A program made the translations under genes and the position numbers. Shown here piece after piece: positions 1 to 8,731 of a stretch of 64,000 bases of DNA; the first letter of the stretch is position 1, and the number at the start of each line of letters is the position of its first letter. This DNA comes from Ferrimonas balearica. Lineage in GTDB: Bacteria; Pseudomonadota; Gammaproteobacteria; Enterobacterales; Shewanellaceae. The stretch covers positions 558,001-622,000 of the forward strand of contig NZ_JAHVHV010000002.1 in the NCBI RefSeq assembly GCF_019802085.1, read 5' to 3'. Under the pieces are notes generated by a model, which did not search any database, was not told where the DNA came from, and saw only the letters and a program-made list of their open reading frames with translations.

Positions 1-893
1 AGGCCTCGTTGGCCCTGGAGCAGGATCGGTTGCGCCTGGCGGAGGCGGAAACCCAGCGCAAGGCGTCGCTCCACGAACGGGGGCTGATCTCCCAGTCGGA
101 GCTGGACAATCAGCGCCAGAGCCTGTTGTCCCAGCGTCAGCTGGTGCAGGAGCTTCAGAACCAGATCACCTTGCTGCCCGGCGACCGGGCGGTGGCCGAG
201 GCCCAGCTCAAGGTGGCCCAGGCGGCGGTGGCGGACGCCGAACGGCGGCTGCGCCAGACCCAGGTGGTGCTGCCGATGGACGCCCGCATCGCCGAGGTGT
301 CGGTGGAGCAGGCCCAGGTGGCCACTCAGAACCAGGTATTGGTGGAGGCCCACGGCATCGACCGCATGGAGGTGGAGGCCCAGGTGGCCCTGCACGACAT
401 GCGCGCCCTGCTCGGCGGCGTCGCGCCCCGTTCCGGCACCGAGCTGCCCCGAGTGGAGGCCCTGGGGCTCAGCGGCACCCTGACCCTCAGCAGCGGCGAT
501 TTCCAGGCCCAGTGGCCGGCCCGGGTCACCGGTGTGCGCGAGGCGGTGGATCCCAACCAGGCCACCGCCGGGGTGCTGATGGAGGTGCGCCAGGATTACC
601 GCAGCCTGTCACTGACCGAGCGGCCGCCCCTGGTCAAGGACCTCTTTGTCCGCGCCACCTTGCAGGGCCCGACCCAGCAGGTGCTGACGGTACCCGCCGC
701 GGCGCTGCGCCAGAACCGGCTTTACCTGATGGACGACGAGGCGCGGCTGGTGATCCGGCCGGTGGAGGTGCTGTTCCGCCACGGCGAACGGGTGGCCGTC
801 AAGGGCGATATCCAGCCCGGTCAGCGCGTGGTGCTCACCGATCTCATCCCCGCCGTTGAGGGGATGGCCCTGCGCACGGAGTCCGAGCAATGA
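1..893 (+). CDS. RND efflux periplasmic adaptor (HlyD/AcrA family), 5' truncated
   Basis: C-terminal part of the periplasmic membrane-fusion subunit that joins an inner-membrane RND pump to an outer-membrane channel. The reading frame is open to the left edge, so the N-terminus (signal or lipid anchor and first half of the hairpin) lies outside the window and the true start is not visible. The first ~90 residues seen are a Gln/Glu/Ala-rich coiled-coil arm, followed by the lipoyl/beta-barrel region (PMDARIAEVSVEQAQVA) and a membrane-proximal domain ending VPAAALRQNRLYLMDDE. The stop overlaps the permease start as ATGA at 890, so the two are translationally coupled. The substrate cannot be deduced. 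Confidence 0.88.
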   Translation, partial: ASLALEQDRLRLAEAETQRKASLHERGLISQSELDNQRQSLLSQRQLVQELQNQITLLPGDRAVAEAQLKVAQAAVADAERRLRQTQVVLPMDARIAEVSVEQAQVATQNQVLVEAHGIDRMEVEAQVALHDMRALLGGVAPRSGTELPRVEALGLSGTLTLSSGDFQAQWPARVTGVREAVDPNQATAGVLMEVRQDYRSLSLTERPPLVKDLFVRATLQGPTQQVLTVPAAALRQNRLYLMDDEARLVIRPVEVLFRHGERVAVKGDIQPGQRVVLTDLIPAVEGMALRTESEQ

Positions 894-3800
894 TCCGCTT
901 CTTCGTTCGCCACCCCACCGCCGCCAACTTGCTGATGCTGGCCCTGCTGCTGGTGGGGTTGACCAGCGTCGGCAGCATCAAGCGGGAGACCTTCCCCGAG
1001 TTTGAGCTCAACCGCATCTCCGCCACCGTGGTCTACCCGGGGGCCTCCCCCCTGGAGGCGGAGCAGAACCTCTGCTTGCGGATGGAGGACGCGGTGGATG
1101 GCCTGGCCAACATCGAGGAGACCTTCTGCCAGGCCAGCGAAGGGGTGGCCACACTGATGCTCAAGCTCACCGATCAGGCGGACGTTTCCCGCATGCTGGT
1201 GGACGTGCAGACCCAGATCGGCGCCATCAATGACTTCCCCACGGAGATCGAGCCGCCAGTGGTGCAGGAGCTGGACTGGTCCGAGCCGGTGATCGATCTG
1301 GTGGTCACCGCGGATCTGCCCCTGCCGGAGCTCAAGGCCTACGCCGAAACCCTCAAGCGCCGGCTCAAGCTGGACGCCGGGGTGGGGTTGGTGACCGTCT
1401 CCGGCTTCTCCGATCATCAGCTGCGGGTGGAGCTCAAAGAGGCGGCCCTGCGCCGGCTCGGCCTCAGTGTCAGCGAGGTGGCCCAGGCGGTGGAGCGGCA
1501 GAACCTGATGCTGCCCAGCGGCAACATCGAAACCCAGGATCGCAACCTGCTGATCCGCTTCGATGAGCGCCGGGTGACCCCGGAGCGCCTGGGGGAGCTG
1601 GTGGTGGCCTCCGGGCGCGATGGTGCCCTGGTGCGCCTGGCGGACGTGGCCACCATCGAGGACAGGTTCGAGCTGGACGAGGAGCGCACCCTGTTCAACG
1701 GCCAGCCGGCGGCGGTGCTGAAGATCAGCAAGAACAAGGCGGAGGATGCCCTCAAGGTGAAGGAGCGGGTGTCGGCCTTTGTCGAGCAGGAGCGCGCCCA
1801 GGCCCCGGAGGGGATCACCCTGACCCTCTCCAACGACCTCTCCTCGCTGCTCTGGGATCGCCTCAGCATGATGATCAACAACGGCGGCCAGGGGATCGTG
1901 CTGGTGTTCCTGGTGATGTGGCTGTTCTTCACCCTGCGCTACTCCTTCTGGGTGGCGGCGGGGTTGCCGGTGGCCTTTCTCGGCGGCCTCTACATGATGT
2001 TCCTGCTGGGGATCTCCATCAACATCATGTCCCTGGTGGCGCTGCTGATGGCCATCGGCATCATGATGGATGACGCCATCGTCATCGCCGAGTCCATTGC
2101 CGCCCACCTGGAGCGGGAGGCGGATATTGATGAGGCGGTGATCGCCGGGGTGAAGAAGGTGCTGCCCGGGGTGCTCTCCAGTTTCTTCACCACCGTCTGC
2201 ATCTTCGGTGGTCTGCTGTTTCTCGAGGGGCAGATGGGCTCGGTGCTCAAGGCGGTGCCCCAGGTGCTGCTGCTGGTGCTGGCCCTCTCCCTGGTCGAAG
2301 CGCTGCTGATCCTGCCGGCCCACCTGGCCCACTCCATGCACAAGCAGGCCAAAAGAGGCGATGGGGCGGCCAGGCCGAACAATGCCCTGGCCCGGGCCAA
2401 GGCCCGTTTCCTGGACCGCTTCGAGGCGTTTCGCCAGCAGACCCTGGTGCGCTGGGTGAGGACGGCGGTGACCTGGCGCTACGCCACCCTGGGCGGCGTG
2501 TTGGCGCTGATGCTGGCCTCCATCGCCCTGCTTTCCGGTGGGGTGCTCAAGTTCGTCGGTTTTCCGGAGCTGGACGGGGATGTGGCGGAGGCGCGGGTGA
2601 TCCTGCCCCCCGGGGCCACCCTGGCCCAGACCGAGGCGGTGATCACCCGCATCGCCCGCGCTGCCGAGCAGGTGGCGACGGAGTTTACCGAGGCCCAGGA
2701 GCAGGCGCCGCTGCTGGTCAACCTGGCGGAGCAGTACAACCTCAATATCGATGCCGGCGAGAGCGGCCCCCATGTGGCTACGGTGCGGCTGGATCTGCTT
2801 AGTGCCGAGGTGCGGGAAACCCGGATGGACGACTTCCTGGCGGCCTGGCGCGACGCGGTGGGGGAGCGTCCGGAGGTTCTTTCACTGGTGTTCTCCCAGC
2901 CGGCCATGGGGCCGGGGGGGCGGGCCATCGAGGTGCGCCTGCAGGGGGATGAGCTGGATACCCTGAAGGCCGCGTCGGTGGAGCTGCAGCAATACCTGGG
3001 GCAGTTTGCCGGGGTCCACGGCCTGCTGGATGACATGCGTCCGGGCAAGGAGGAGCTGCTGGTGACCCTGAGGCCCGGTGCCGAGGCCCTGGGGGTCAAC
3101 GGCCAGATGGTGGCCTCACAGCTTAGGGCCGCCTACTACGGTCAGACCGCCGATGAGATTCAGGTGGGGCCGGAGAGCATCAAGATCCACCTGCAGCTGG
3201 ACAAGGGCGAGGCGGCGGATCTCGCCACCCTGGCCCGCTTCCCCATCATGCTCAGCGACGGCCAGGCGGTGCCCCTGGCCACGGTGGCCAACCTGGATTA
3301 CCAGCGCGGCTACGTGCGGATCCAGCGCATCGACGGCCTGCGTACCGTCACCGTGATGGGGGAGGTGGACAACCGCATCGCCAACAGCGCCGAGGTGCTG
3401 CGCCAGTTGCGCCAGGAGTTCCTACCCGAATTGCGGGAGCGCTACCCGGATCTGCGCCTGGGGTTCGAGGGGGAGGCCAAGGAGTCCGCCAAAACCGGTA
3501 ACTCCATGGCCCGGGGTTTTCTGATCGGCCTGTTTGGGGTCTACGCCATCCTGAGCCTGCAGTTTCGCAGTTACCTGGAGCCGGCGGTGGTGATGATCGC
3601 CATCCCCCTGGCGCTGATTGGGGTGCTCTGGGGCCACCTGCTGCTGGGCTACCCCCTGTCGATGCCTTCGATGCTCGGCTTTGTCTCCCTGGCCGGGGTG
3701 GTGGTCAACGACTCCATCCTGCTGGTGCAGTACATCCGCCACCATATGGCCGAGGGCCAGGCGGTGCTGGAGGCGGTGGTGGCCGCCGCCCAGGAGCGGT

Positions 3801-4015
3801 TCCGGGCGGTGTTCCTCACCTCGCTGACCACCGCCGCCGGGCTGCTGCCGCTGTTGCTGGAGACCAGCCTCCAGGCCCAGGTGGTCAAGCCCATGGTGGT
3901 GGCCATCGTGTTCGGGATCTTCACCTCGACGCTGCTGGTGCTCTTTATGATCCCCGCCGCCTACGCGGTGCTGTCGGACTTCAACCTGGTGCGCCGTCAC
4001 CCGGTGGGGAACTGA
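890..4015 (+). CDS. RND family efflux permease (AcrB/MexB-like)
   Basis: Inner-membrane proton-driven exporter of 1041 residues, the normal length for the HAE-type RND family. It starts with a typical first helix (MIRFFVRHPTAANLLMLALL), has a large periplasmic porter domain, then a helix block around residues 335-480 containing GIMMDDAIVIAESI, the equivalent of the acidic proton-relay helix, a second porter domain, and a final helix block (GFVSLAGVVVNDSILLVQYI). It overlaps the adaptor gene by 4 bases and presumably works with it and an unlinked TolC-type channel. The DDAIVIAE form differs slightly from the AcrB VDDAIVVVE sequence, as in the less studied periplasmic-facing RND subgroup. Substrate unknown. 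Confidence 0.93.
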   Translation: MIRFFVRHPTAANLLMLALLLVGLTSVGSIKRETFPEFELNRISATVVYPGASPLEAEQNLCLRMEDAVDGLANIEETFCQASEGVATLMLKLTDQADVSRMLVDVQTQIGAINDFPTEIEPPVVQELDWSEPVIDLVVTADLPLPELKAYAETLKRRLKLDAGVGLVTVSGFSDHQLRVELKEAALRRLGLSVSEVAQAVERQNLMLPSGNIETQDRNLLIRFDERRVTPERLGELVVASGRDGALVRLADVATIEDRFELDEERTLFNGQPAAVLKISKNKAEDALKVKERVSAFVEQERAQAPEGITLTLSNDLSSLLWDRLSMMINNGGQGIVLVFLVMWLFFTLRYSFWVAAGLPVAFLGGLYMMFLLGISINIMSLVALLMAIGIMMDDAIVIAESIAAHLEREADIDEAVIAGVKKVLPGVLSSFFTTVCIFGGLLFLEGQMGSVLKAVPQVLLLVLALSLVEALLILPAHLAHSMHKQAKRGDGAARPNNALARAKARFLDRFEAFRQQTLVRWVRTAVTWRYATLGGVLALMLASIALLSGGVLKFVGFPELDGDVAEARVILPPGATLAQTEAVITRIARAAEQVATEFTEAQEQAPLLVNLAEQYNLNIDAGESGPHVATVRLDLLSAEVRETRMDDFLAAWRDAVGERPEVLSLVFSQPAMGPGGRAIEVRLQGDELDTLKAASVELQQYLGQFAGVHGLLDDMRPGKEELLVTLRPGAEALGVNGQMVASQLRAAYYGQTADEIQVGPESIKIHLQLDKGEAADLATLARFPIMLSDGQAVPLATVANLDYQRGYVRIQRIDGLRTVTVMGEVDNRIANSAEVLRQLRQEFLPELRERYPDLRLGFEGEAKESAKTGNSMARGFLIGLFGVYAILSLQFRSYLEPAVVMIAIPLALIGVLWGHLLLGYPLSMPSMLGFVSLAGVVVNDSILLVQYIRHHMAEGQAVLEAVVAAAQERFRAVFLTSLTTAAGLLPLLLETSLQAQVVKPMVVAIVFGIFTSTLLVLFMIPAAYAVLSDFNLVRRHPVGN

Positions 4016-4077
4016 GCCGCTTCACATTCCGGCTCGCTCAGGGCAGGATGTGATGAATCAATGGCTTAGGAGGCATT

Positions 4078-4686
4078 ATGGCGAAGGAGATCGATCAGGT
4101 TCTGGACTTTTGGTTTGGCACCCTGGATGAACAGGGGCTGCCGGTGGAGCCGATGAACAAGCTCTGGTTCGGCGCCAGCGAGCTGTCCGACGCCGCCATC
4201 CGTCAGCGCTTCGGCCAGATGCACCGCCAGGCGGTGGAGGGCGAACTGGCCCCTTGGCTGGACAGCAGCCGGGGGCGGCTGGCGCTGATCATCCTGCTGG
4301 ACCAGTTCAGCCGCAACCTCTTCAGGGGCCAGGCCGAGGCCTTTGCCTACGACGCCACCGCCCTGGGGCTGTGCAAGACCGGCATTGAGCAGGAGTGGGA
4401 CACCCCCCTGCCCCTGGCCCACAAGCTGTTCTTCTACATGCCGTTGCAACACTCCGAGAGCCTGAGCGATCAGTTTCTCGGAGTGCGGATGCTGGAGCAG
4501 ATGCTGCCGGGGCTCAGCGGCCCCGCCCGCCAGACGGTGGCGGACACCCTGAGGTTCCAGCAGCTGCACCTGGAGATCATCCAGCGATTCGATCGTTTTC
4601 CCCACCGCAACAAGGTGCTGGGCCGCGCCAATACGGCGGAGGAGAGTCAGTACCTGGCGGACGGAGCCCCCAGCTTCGGCCAGTGA
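4078..4686 (+). CDS. DUF924 family protein
   Basis: Soluble protein of 202 residues with the features of the DUF924 family, alpha-helical proteins of unknown function found across proteobacteria: the opening VLDFWFG, the central ILLDQFSRNLFRG, and KLFFYMPLQHSE. The start is fixed by a near-perfect Shine-Dalgarno (TTAGGAGGCATT) directly before ATG. It lies 62 bases after the RND permease and ends back to back with the phospholipase-D-like gene on the other strand. No signal peptide or membrane segment is seen. No biochemical role is assigned. Confidence 0.85.
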   Translation: MAKEIDQVLDFWFGTLDEQGLPVEPMNKLWFGASELSDAAIRQRFGQMHRQAVEGELAPWLDSSRGRLALIILLDQFSRNLFRGQAEAFAYDATALGLCKTGIEQEWDTPLPLAHKLFFYMPLQHSESLSDQFLGVRMLEQMLPGLSGPARQTVADTLRFQQLHLEIIQRFDRFPHRNKVLGRANTAEESQYLADGAPSFGQ

Positions 4687-6249
4687 TCACAGCTGATCTT
4701 CGATGGGCAGCAGCCAGTTGACCCAGATCCCCAGCCGGTCCCAGGTGCCGATCCCCGGTTCGGTGCAGGCCCGCCAGGGGGTACCCGCCTCCTCCCAGTG
4801 CCAGCAGGGGTCGCCCTCCTCATCCAGGGTGACCCGGTAGGCCGAATCCGGCGCCATGTCTGCCAGCAGCAGCGCCGCCACCGCCTGGGCCAGCTCCGGA
4901 TCGTCCACCACCAGGCCAATCTCGGTGTTGAGCAGGTGGGAGCGGGGATCCAGGTTGGCCGAGCCGATGTAGACCCGCTTGCGATCGTACACCGCCACCT
5001 TGGCGTGCAGCCCCACCGGCACCTGGCTCTGGCTGCTGGGCTGGGTGGCCAGGGCGCTGGCGGCGTCCGGGCGCAGCTCGTACAGCTCGGTGCCGGTTTC
5101 CAGAGTCTCCTGTCGCCGATTGACGTAGCCGTAATGGGCCACCTTGACGTCATTGGCGTGCAGGCTGTTGGTCAGCACCCGCACCCGCACTCCCGCCTGG
5201 TGCAGCTGCGCCAGACCCTGGATCATCAGATCCCCCGGAACGAAGTAGGGGGCCGCCACCAGGATCTCCTCCTCTGCCCCCGCACCGAGCTGGCCCAGGA
5301 TGCTGGCCACCGCATCCTCCGGCAGCGCCTTGGCCAGGTCCTTTCTCGGCGGGTCCGCCGTCACCAGGGCCCTGCCCCAGGTCAGGGACGCGGGCATCTG
5401 CTCGATGGCCCGGCGCAGCTCCTCGTCATTGAATTCAATCTGGTAGGGCAAGGGAGGCTGGGCCTGACGCTCGGCCTCCAGCACCCTGAAGAGCTCCTCG
5501 AAGGTGCCCGGGGTGACCTTGCGGCCATGAATGCTGTTGATGCTGATGGCCCAGCTGGAGTTCCAGTACTGATCGAAGCTGGCGGAGAGGTCATTGACCA
5601 CGGGGCCGGCGGCGAACAGGTCCAGATCGCGAAAATTCAGCCCGTCGCTGAGGCCGAAGTACTCATCGCCGATGTTGCGCCCCCCCACCACCGCCAGTTG
5701 GTTGTCCGCCACCATCATCTTGTTGTGCATGCGGTGATTGAGACGGCCAAACTCCCCCAGAAACGCCAGGGTGCGGGCAAAGGAGCCGGAGCGGCGCTTG
5801 CCGTAGGGATTGTAGAGTTTGATCTCCAGGTTGGGCAGAGAGGCGATGCGCTTGAGCTCCTTGTCGCTGCCGGTGAAGGTGTGATCATCCAGCAGCAATC
5901 GCACCCGGACCCCTCGCTCGGCGGCGCGGGCAACCCGCTCCAGCAGCAGCAGGCCGCTGCTGTCGCCGTGCCAGATGTAGTACTGCAGATCCAGGGTGTG
6001 CTCCGCCAGATCCGCCATCGCCAGCCGCACCTTGAGGGCGTCGTCGGCGCGGCTGATCAGCCCCAGCCCACTCTGCTCTGGATGCTCGGCCTTGGTCGGG
6101 GCCAGAATGCGCCCCAGCTCCCCCGGGTGGCTCTGGGGCTGGGCAAAGCTGGGGGCCAGGTGCTGCTCCTTGGGCATGCTGGCGCAGCCGCCGAGCGTCA
6201 GCAGGAGCAGCCAGAACCAGGGGGTGAAGCGACGGGAGAGAGTCAACAT
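4687..6249 (-). CDS. Phospholipase D / cardiolipin synthase-like lipoprotein
   Basis: Predicted lipoprotein of 520 residues with two PLD phosphodiesterase domains. The start chosen (6249) gives a clean signal peptide, MLTLSRRFTPWFWLLLLTLG, with lipobox GGC; an upstream in-frame start would add 33 residues with no signal character. Both catalytic HxK motifs are present: HNKMMVADNQLAVVGGRNIG in the first half and HAKVAVYDRKRVYIGSANLD in the second, so the enzyme is probably active. The family includes cardiolipin synthase C-like phosphatidyl transferases. Lipid anchoring suggests action on periplasmic or outer-membrane lipid, but the actual reaction is not determined by sequence. Confidence 0.85.
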   Translation of the reverse strand: MLTLSRRFTPWFWLLLLTLGGCASMPKEQHLAPSFAQPQSHPGELGRILAPTKAEHPEQSGLGLISRADDALKVRLAMADLAEHTLDLQYYIWHGDSSGLLLLERVARAAERGVRVRLLLDDHTFTGSDKELKRIASLPNLEIKLYNPYGKRRSGSFARTLAFLGEFGRLNHRMHNKMMVADNQLAVVGGRNIGDEYFGLSDGLNFRDLDLFAAGPVVNDLSASFDQYWNSSWAISINSIHGRKVTPGTFEELFRVLEAERQAQPPLPYQIEFNDEELRRAIEQMPASLTWGRALVTADPPRKDLAKALPEDAVASILGQLGAGAEEEILVAAPYFVPGDLMIQGLAQLHQAGVRVRVLTNSLHANDVKVAHYGYVNRRQETLETGTELYELRPDAASALATQPSSQSQVPVGLHAKVAVYDRKRVYIGSANLDPRSHLLNTEIGLVVDDPELAQAVAALLLADMAPDSAYRVTLDEEGDPCWHWEEAGTPWRACTEPGIGTWDRLGIWVNWLLPIEDQL

Positions 6250-6365
6250 GCGGTGGCGAAGTTTCCATGACAAGACTCTGATAGTAATGGTTTTCTCATC
6301 GCACTTGTCAAATTCTGACCAAGGCACACAATAGGGGGATACCCCCATGGCCAGAGGAGCCTGAG

Positions 6366-6956
6366 ATGTGCGGCCATTTCGCCCTGGATGCCGTCAACTA
6401 CGACACCCGGGAGCAACTGGGGGCCGATTACGGCAGCTACAAGCTGGCGGCCTCCCCCCATATCCGGCCCACCGACAGCATCAGCCTGCTGCGCGCCGCC
6501 GAGGGGGCACTGGAGGTGGTGGCCCTGCCCTGGGGGCTGAAAACCGACTTCAGTCCACGGCCGGTGATCAACGCCCGGGTGGAAACGCTGTCTGAGCGGC
6601 CCCTGTTCAAGCCGGCGCTGGGAGTGCGCCAGGCGGTGGTGCCCGCCTCCGCCTGGTTCGAGTGGCGCCGGGAGGGCAGTGACAAGGTGGGCTATCGCTT
6701 CGATGGAGAGCGGCTGCTGCACTTTGCCGCCCTGTGGTGGCCCGCCAGCGAGCGCCACCCCCGGGGGGCCGTGGTGCTGGTGACCACCGCGGCAACGCCT
6801 CCCCTGGAGGCCTACCACCACCGCATGCCGCTGTGCCTGGGCCGGGACCAGGTGCTGCCCTGGCTGGCCGGGCAGGCGCCAGAGGCCCCCTTTGAGCCGA
6901 CCCTCTCCATCGGCCCCAAGGACCCCCATCGACCTGTCCAACCGGATCTTTTCTAA
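6366..6956 (+). CDS. SOS response-associated peptidase (SRAP), YedK/HMCES family
   Basis: Protein of 196 residues that begins MCGHFAL. Cys2 becomes the N-terminal residue after Met removal and in this family forms the thiazolidine cross-link with abasic sites in single-stranded DNA, shielding them. The other conserved elements are present: INARVET, WFEW with its glutamate, and HHRMPLCL with the conserved histidine. It is divergent from the phospholipase-D-like gene and is followed at once by the OmpA-like gene. No LexA box was noticed in the short upstream region. Confidence 0.9.
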   Translation: MCGHFALDAVNYDTREQLGADYGSYKLAASPHIRPTDSISLLRAAEGALEVVALPWGLKTDFSPRPVINARVETLSERPLFKPALGVRQAVVPASAWFEWRREGSDKVGYRFDGERLLHFAALWWPASERHPRGAVVLVTTAATPPLEAYHHRMPLCLGRDQVLPWLAGQAPEAPFEPTLSIGPKDPHRPVQPDLF

Positions 6957-6996
6957 GCCCATCGACTATCTTTTCTCCGTTAACCGGAGAGATATC

Positions 6997-7497
6997 GTGA
7001 AAAGCCTGTTTTTCCTTCTTTTACTGCTGTCCCCCGGGCTGATGGCTGCCGATCGGGACGGCGATGGCGTTCCCGATCACAAGGACGCCTGTCCCGATGG
7101 GCCCGCCGGGGTGGTGATGGCCAATGGCTGCACGCCAGCGCGCAGCCAGCCGGTGGTCCTCCATTTTGACAGCGACTCGGCCCGCCTGCGGCCGGAGCAT
7201 TATGCGCAGCTCAAGGCCTTTGCCCAGGACAGCCCCCAAGGGCGGGTGAGGGTGGTGGGGCACGCGGACAGCCAGGGCAGCGAGGGCCACAACCGTTCGC
7301 TGGCTTTACGCCGGGCCAGATCAGTTTCTAGCGCGTTATCAGAGCGTTATCAGATTGATGGCGCTAGAATAATGGTGACCACCCTGGGCGAGACCTTGCC
7401 CTGGCGGGACAACTTCACGCCCACGGGACGGGCGCTGAATCGTCGGGTCGAGCTGTGGCTCGAGCCGGGACTAATTCTGACGAGCGGAGAAGAGTAA
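6997..7497 (+). CDS. OmpA family outer-membrane protein with calcium-type repeat
   Basis: Secreted protein of 166 residues. GTG at 6997 is chosen because it follows CCGGAGAG and opens a signal peptide (VKSLFFLLLLLSPGLMAA); an upstream ATG at 6892 would lie inside the SRAP gene and give a non-signal extension. The mature protein starts with a thrombospondin-type-3-like acidic repeat (DRDGDGVPDHKDACPD), then an OmpA-like peptidoglycan-binding domain (LHFDSDSARLRPEHY, VVGHADSQGSEGHNRSLALR). The stop overlaps the MscS start as TAATG, so the two are coupled. It has no beta-barrel of its own and probably bridges peptidoglycan to the envelope. Confidence 0.85.
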   Translation: MKSLFFLLLLLSPGLMAADRDGDGVPDHKDACPDGPAGVVMANGCTPARSQPVVLHFDSDSARLRPEHYAQLKAFAQDSPQGRVRVVGHADSQGSEGHNRSLALRRARSVSSALSERYQIDGARIMVTTLGETLPWRDNFTPTGRALNRRVELWLEPGLILTSGEE

Positions 7498-8327
7498 TGG
7501 GTTCATTGGAAAGCCTCATGGATCAGGCGCCGGATCTGATCATGGTGTACGGCACCCGGGTGGTGCTGGCCATCGTCATCTTCATCATCGGTCGCTGGCT
7601 GGCCAAGACCGTGGCCAAGGCCGTTACCGGCATCCTGACCAAGCGGGAGATGGACAAGACCGTCGTGGGCTTTATGGCCAATATGGTCAGTGCCGTGATC
7701 ACCGCCTTCACCCTGATCGCCGTGTTGGGCCAGCTCGGGGTGCAGACCGCGTCGCTGGTGGCGGTGCTCGGTGCCGCCGGTCTGGCCGTCGGCCTGGCGC
7801 TGCAAGGCTCCCTGTCGAACTTCGCCTCCGGCGTCCTTCTGGTGATGTTCCGCCCCTGCAAGGCGGGGGATTACGTCGAAGCGGCCGGAGTGGCAGGCAC
7901 AGTTGAGGAGATCTCCATCTTCTCCACCACCCTGGTGACCCCGGACAACAAGCGCATCGTGGCCCCCAACTCCGCGGTCATGAACGGCGTGATCATCAAC
8001 TACAGCGCCAAGGGGCAGCGCCGGGTGGACATGGTGATTGGGGTTTCCTACGACGCGGATCTGCGCCACACCCGGGAGGTGATCATGAACCTGGTGGCGG
8101 GCCATGAGAAGGTGCTCAAGGATCCGGCGCCGGTGGTGGAGGTCAGTGAACTGGCCAACTCGTCGGTGAACTTTGTGGTGCGGCCCTGGGTGAAGACTGA
8201 GGATTTCTGGGCGGTGCGCTTTGACCTGATGCGGGACATCAAGTTGACCCTGGACCAGGAGGGGATCGGCATCCCCTATCCGCAGATGGACTTGCACGTC
8301 AAAGCCCTGCCGGAGCAGCAGGGCTGA
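7497..8327 (+). CDS. mscS: Small-conductance mechanosensitive channel MscS
   Basis: Inner-membrane channel of 276 residues, close to E. coli MscS. Three N-terminal helices are visible. The third is the pore-lining Gly/Ala helix (AGLAVGLALQGSLSNFASG), followed by the beta domain (RPCKAGDYVEAAGVAGTVEE) and the alpha/beta vestibule domain. It opens under hypo-osmotic tension to release solutes. The ATG at 7497 overlaps the stop of the OmpA-like gene (TAATG), which argues for co-expression; pairing with a wall-binding OmpA protein fits an envelope-stress theme. Confidence 0.93.
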   Translation: MGSLESLMDQAPDLIMVYGTRVVLAIVIFIIGRWLAKTVAKAVTGILTKREMDKTVVGFMANMVSAVITAFTLIAVLGQLGVQTASLVAVLGAAGLAVGLALQGSLSNFASGVLLVMFRPCKAGDYVEAAGVAGTVEEISIFSTTLVTPDNKRIVAPNSAVMNGVIINYSAKGQRRVDMVIGVSYDADLRHTREVIMNLVAGHEKVLKDPAPVVEVSELANSSVNFVVRPWVKTEDFWAVRFDLMRDIKLTLDQEGIGIPYPQMDLHVKALPEQQG

Positions 8328-8334
8328 GGGGCGC

Positions 8335-8433
8335 TCAGGCCAGGGCGGCGGAGATCTTCGGCGTCGGCTTGAAATGACGACGCAGGCCTTCCGCGGCCAA
8401 CGGAGAAAGCACCACCAGAACACTGCTCAACAT
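8335..8433 (-). CDS. Possible small hydrophobic protein (32 aa)
   Basis: A 32-codon frame starting MLSSVLVVLSPLAAEGLRRH with a hydrophobic first half and basic C-terminal half. It is preceded by a good ribosome-binding sequence (AGAGGTG, about 6 bases before ATG). It starts just downstream, on the minus strand, of a strong hairpin at 8456-8485. I do not recognise a family. It could be a small membrane protein or a leader peptide; it could also be chance, since nothing downstream on this strand would be controlled by it. Confidence 0.35.
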   Translation of the reverse strand: MLSSVLVVLSPLAAEGLRRHFKPTPKISAALA

Positions 8434-8455
8434 AATCACACCTCTTGAGTAAGTC

Positions 8456-8493
8456 GGGCGACGTTCGTTAATGCGAACGTCGCCCTGGTTTTT
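8456..8493 (+). terminator. 12-bp hairpin followed by T tract
   Basis: GGGCGACGTTCG pairs perfectly with CGAACGTCGCCC around a six-base TTAATG loop, followed by TGGTTTTTC on the plus strand. This is a plausible intrinsic terminator for mscS read-through. On the minus strand the same hairpin sits in the presumed leader of the small frame at 8335-8433. Confidence 0.55.
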
Positions 8494-8731
8494 CTGGCCA
8501 CCGCGAAGGGCGCTAACTCGAACGAGGCGAACAGAAAGATTTTCCAAGCGCGGACAAGCGCCCGCTGTTTGATGGAGTGCATTATGGTCAGGCGATGGCA
8601 GTGGCAACAGCGATAAGAAATCCAGATCGCATGAATCCATTTTGTCTGAATGGCGTTAGTGAGGGAGATCGCAGTCTTGCCAGGGATTTTTGATACCCTA
8701 TTCGCCCACTTTGATGCATCCCGAGCCGCCG

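Noticed and set aside
8584-8616. Ten-codon frame MVRRWQWQQR before ltaE as a Trp leader peptide
   Set aside because: It has a fair ribosome-binding site and two Trp codons, but the downstream genes are not tryptophan genes and no terminator/antiterminator pair was seen after it.
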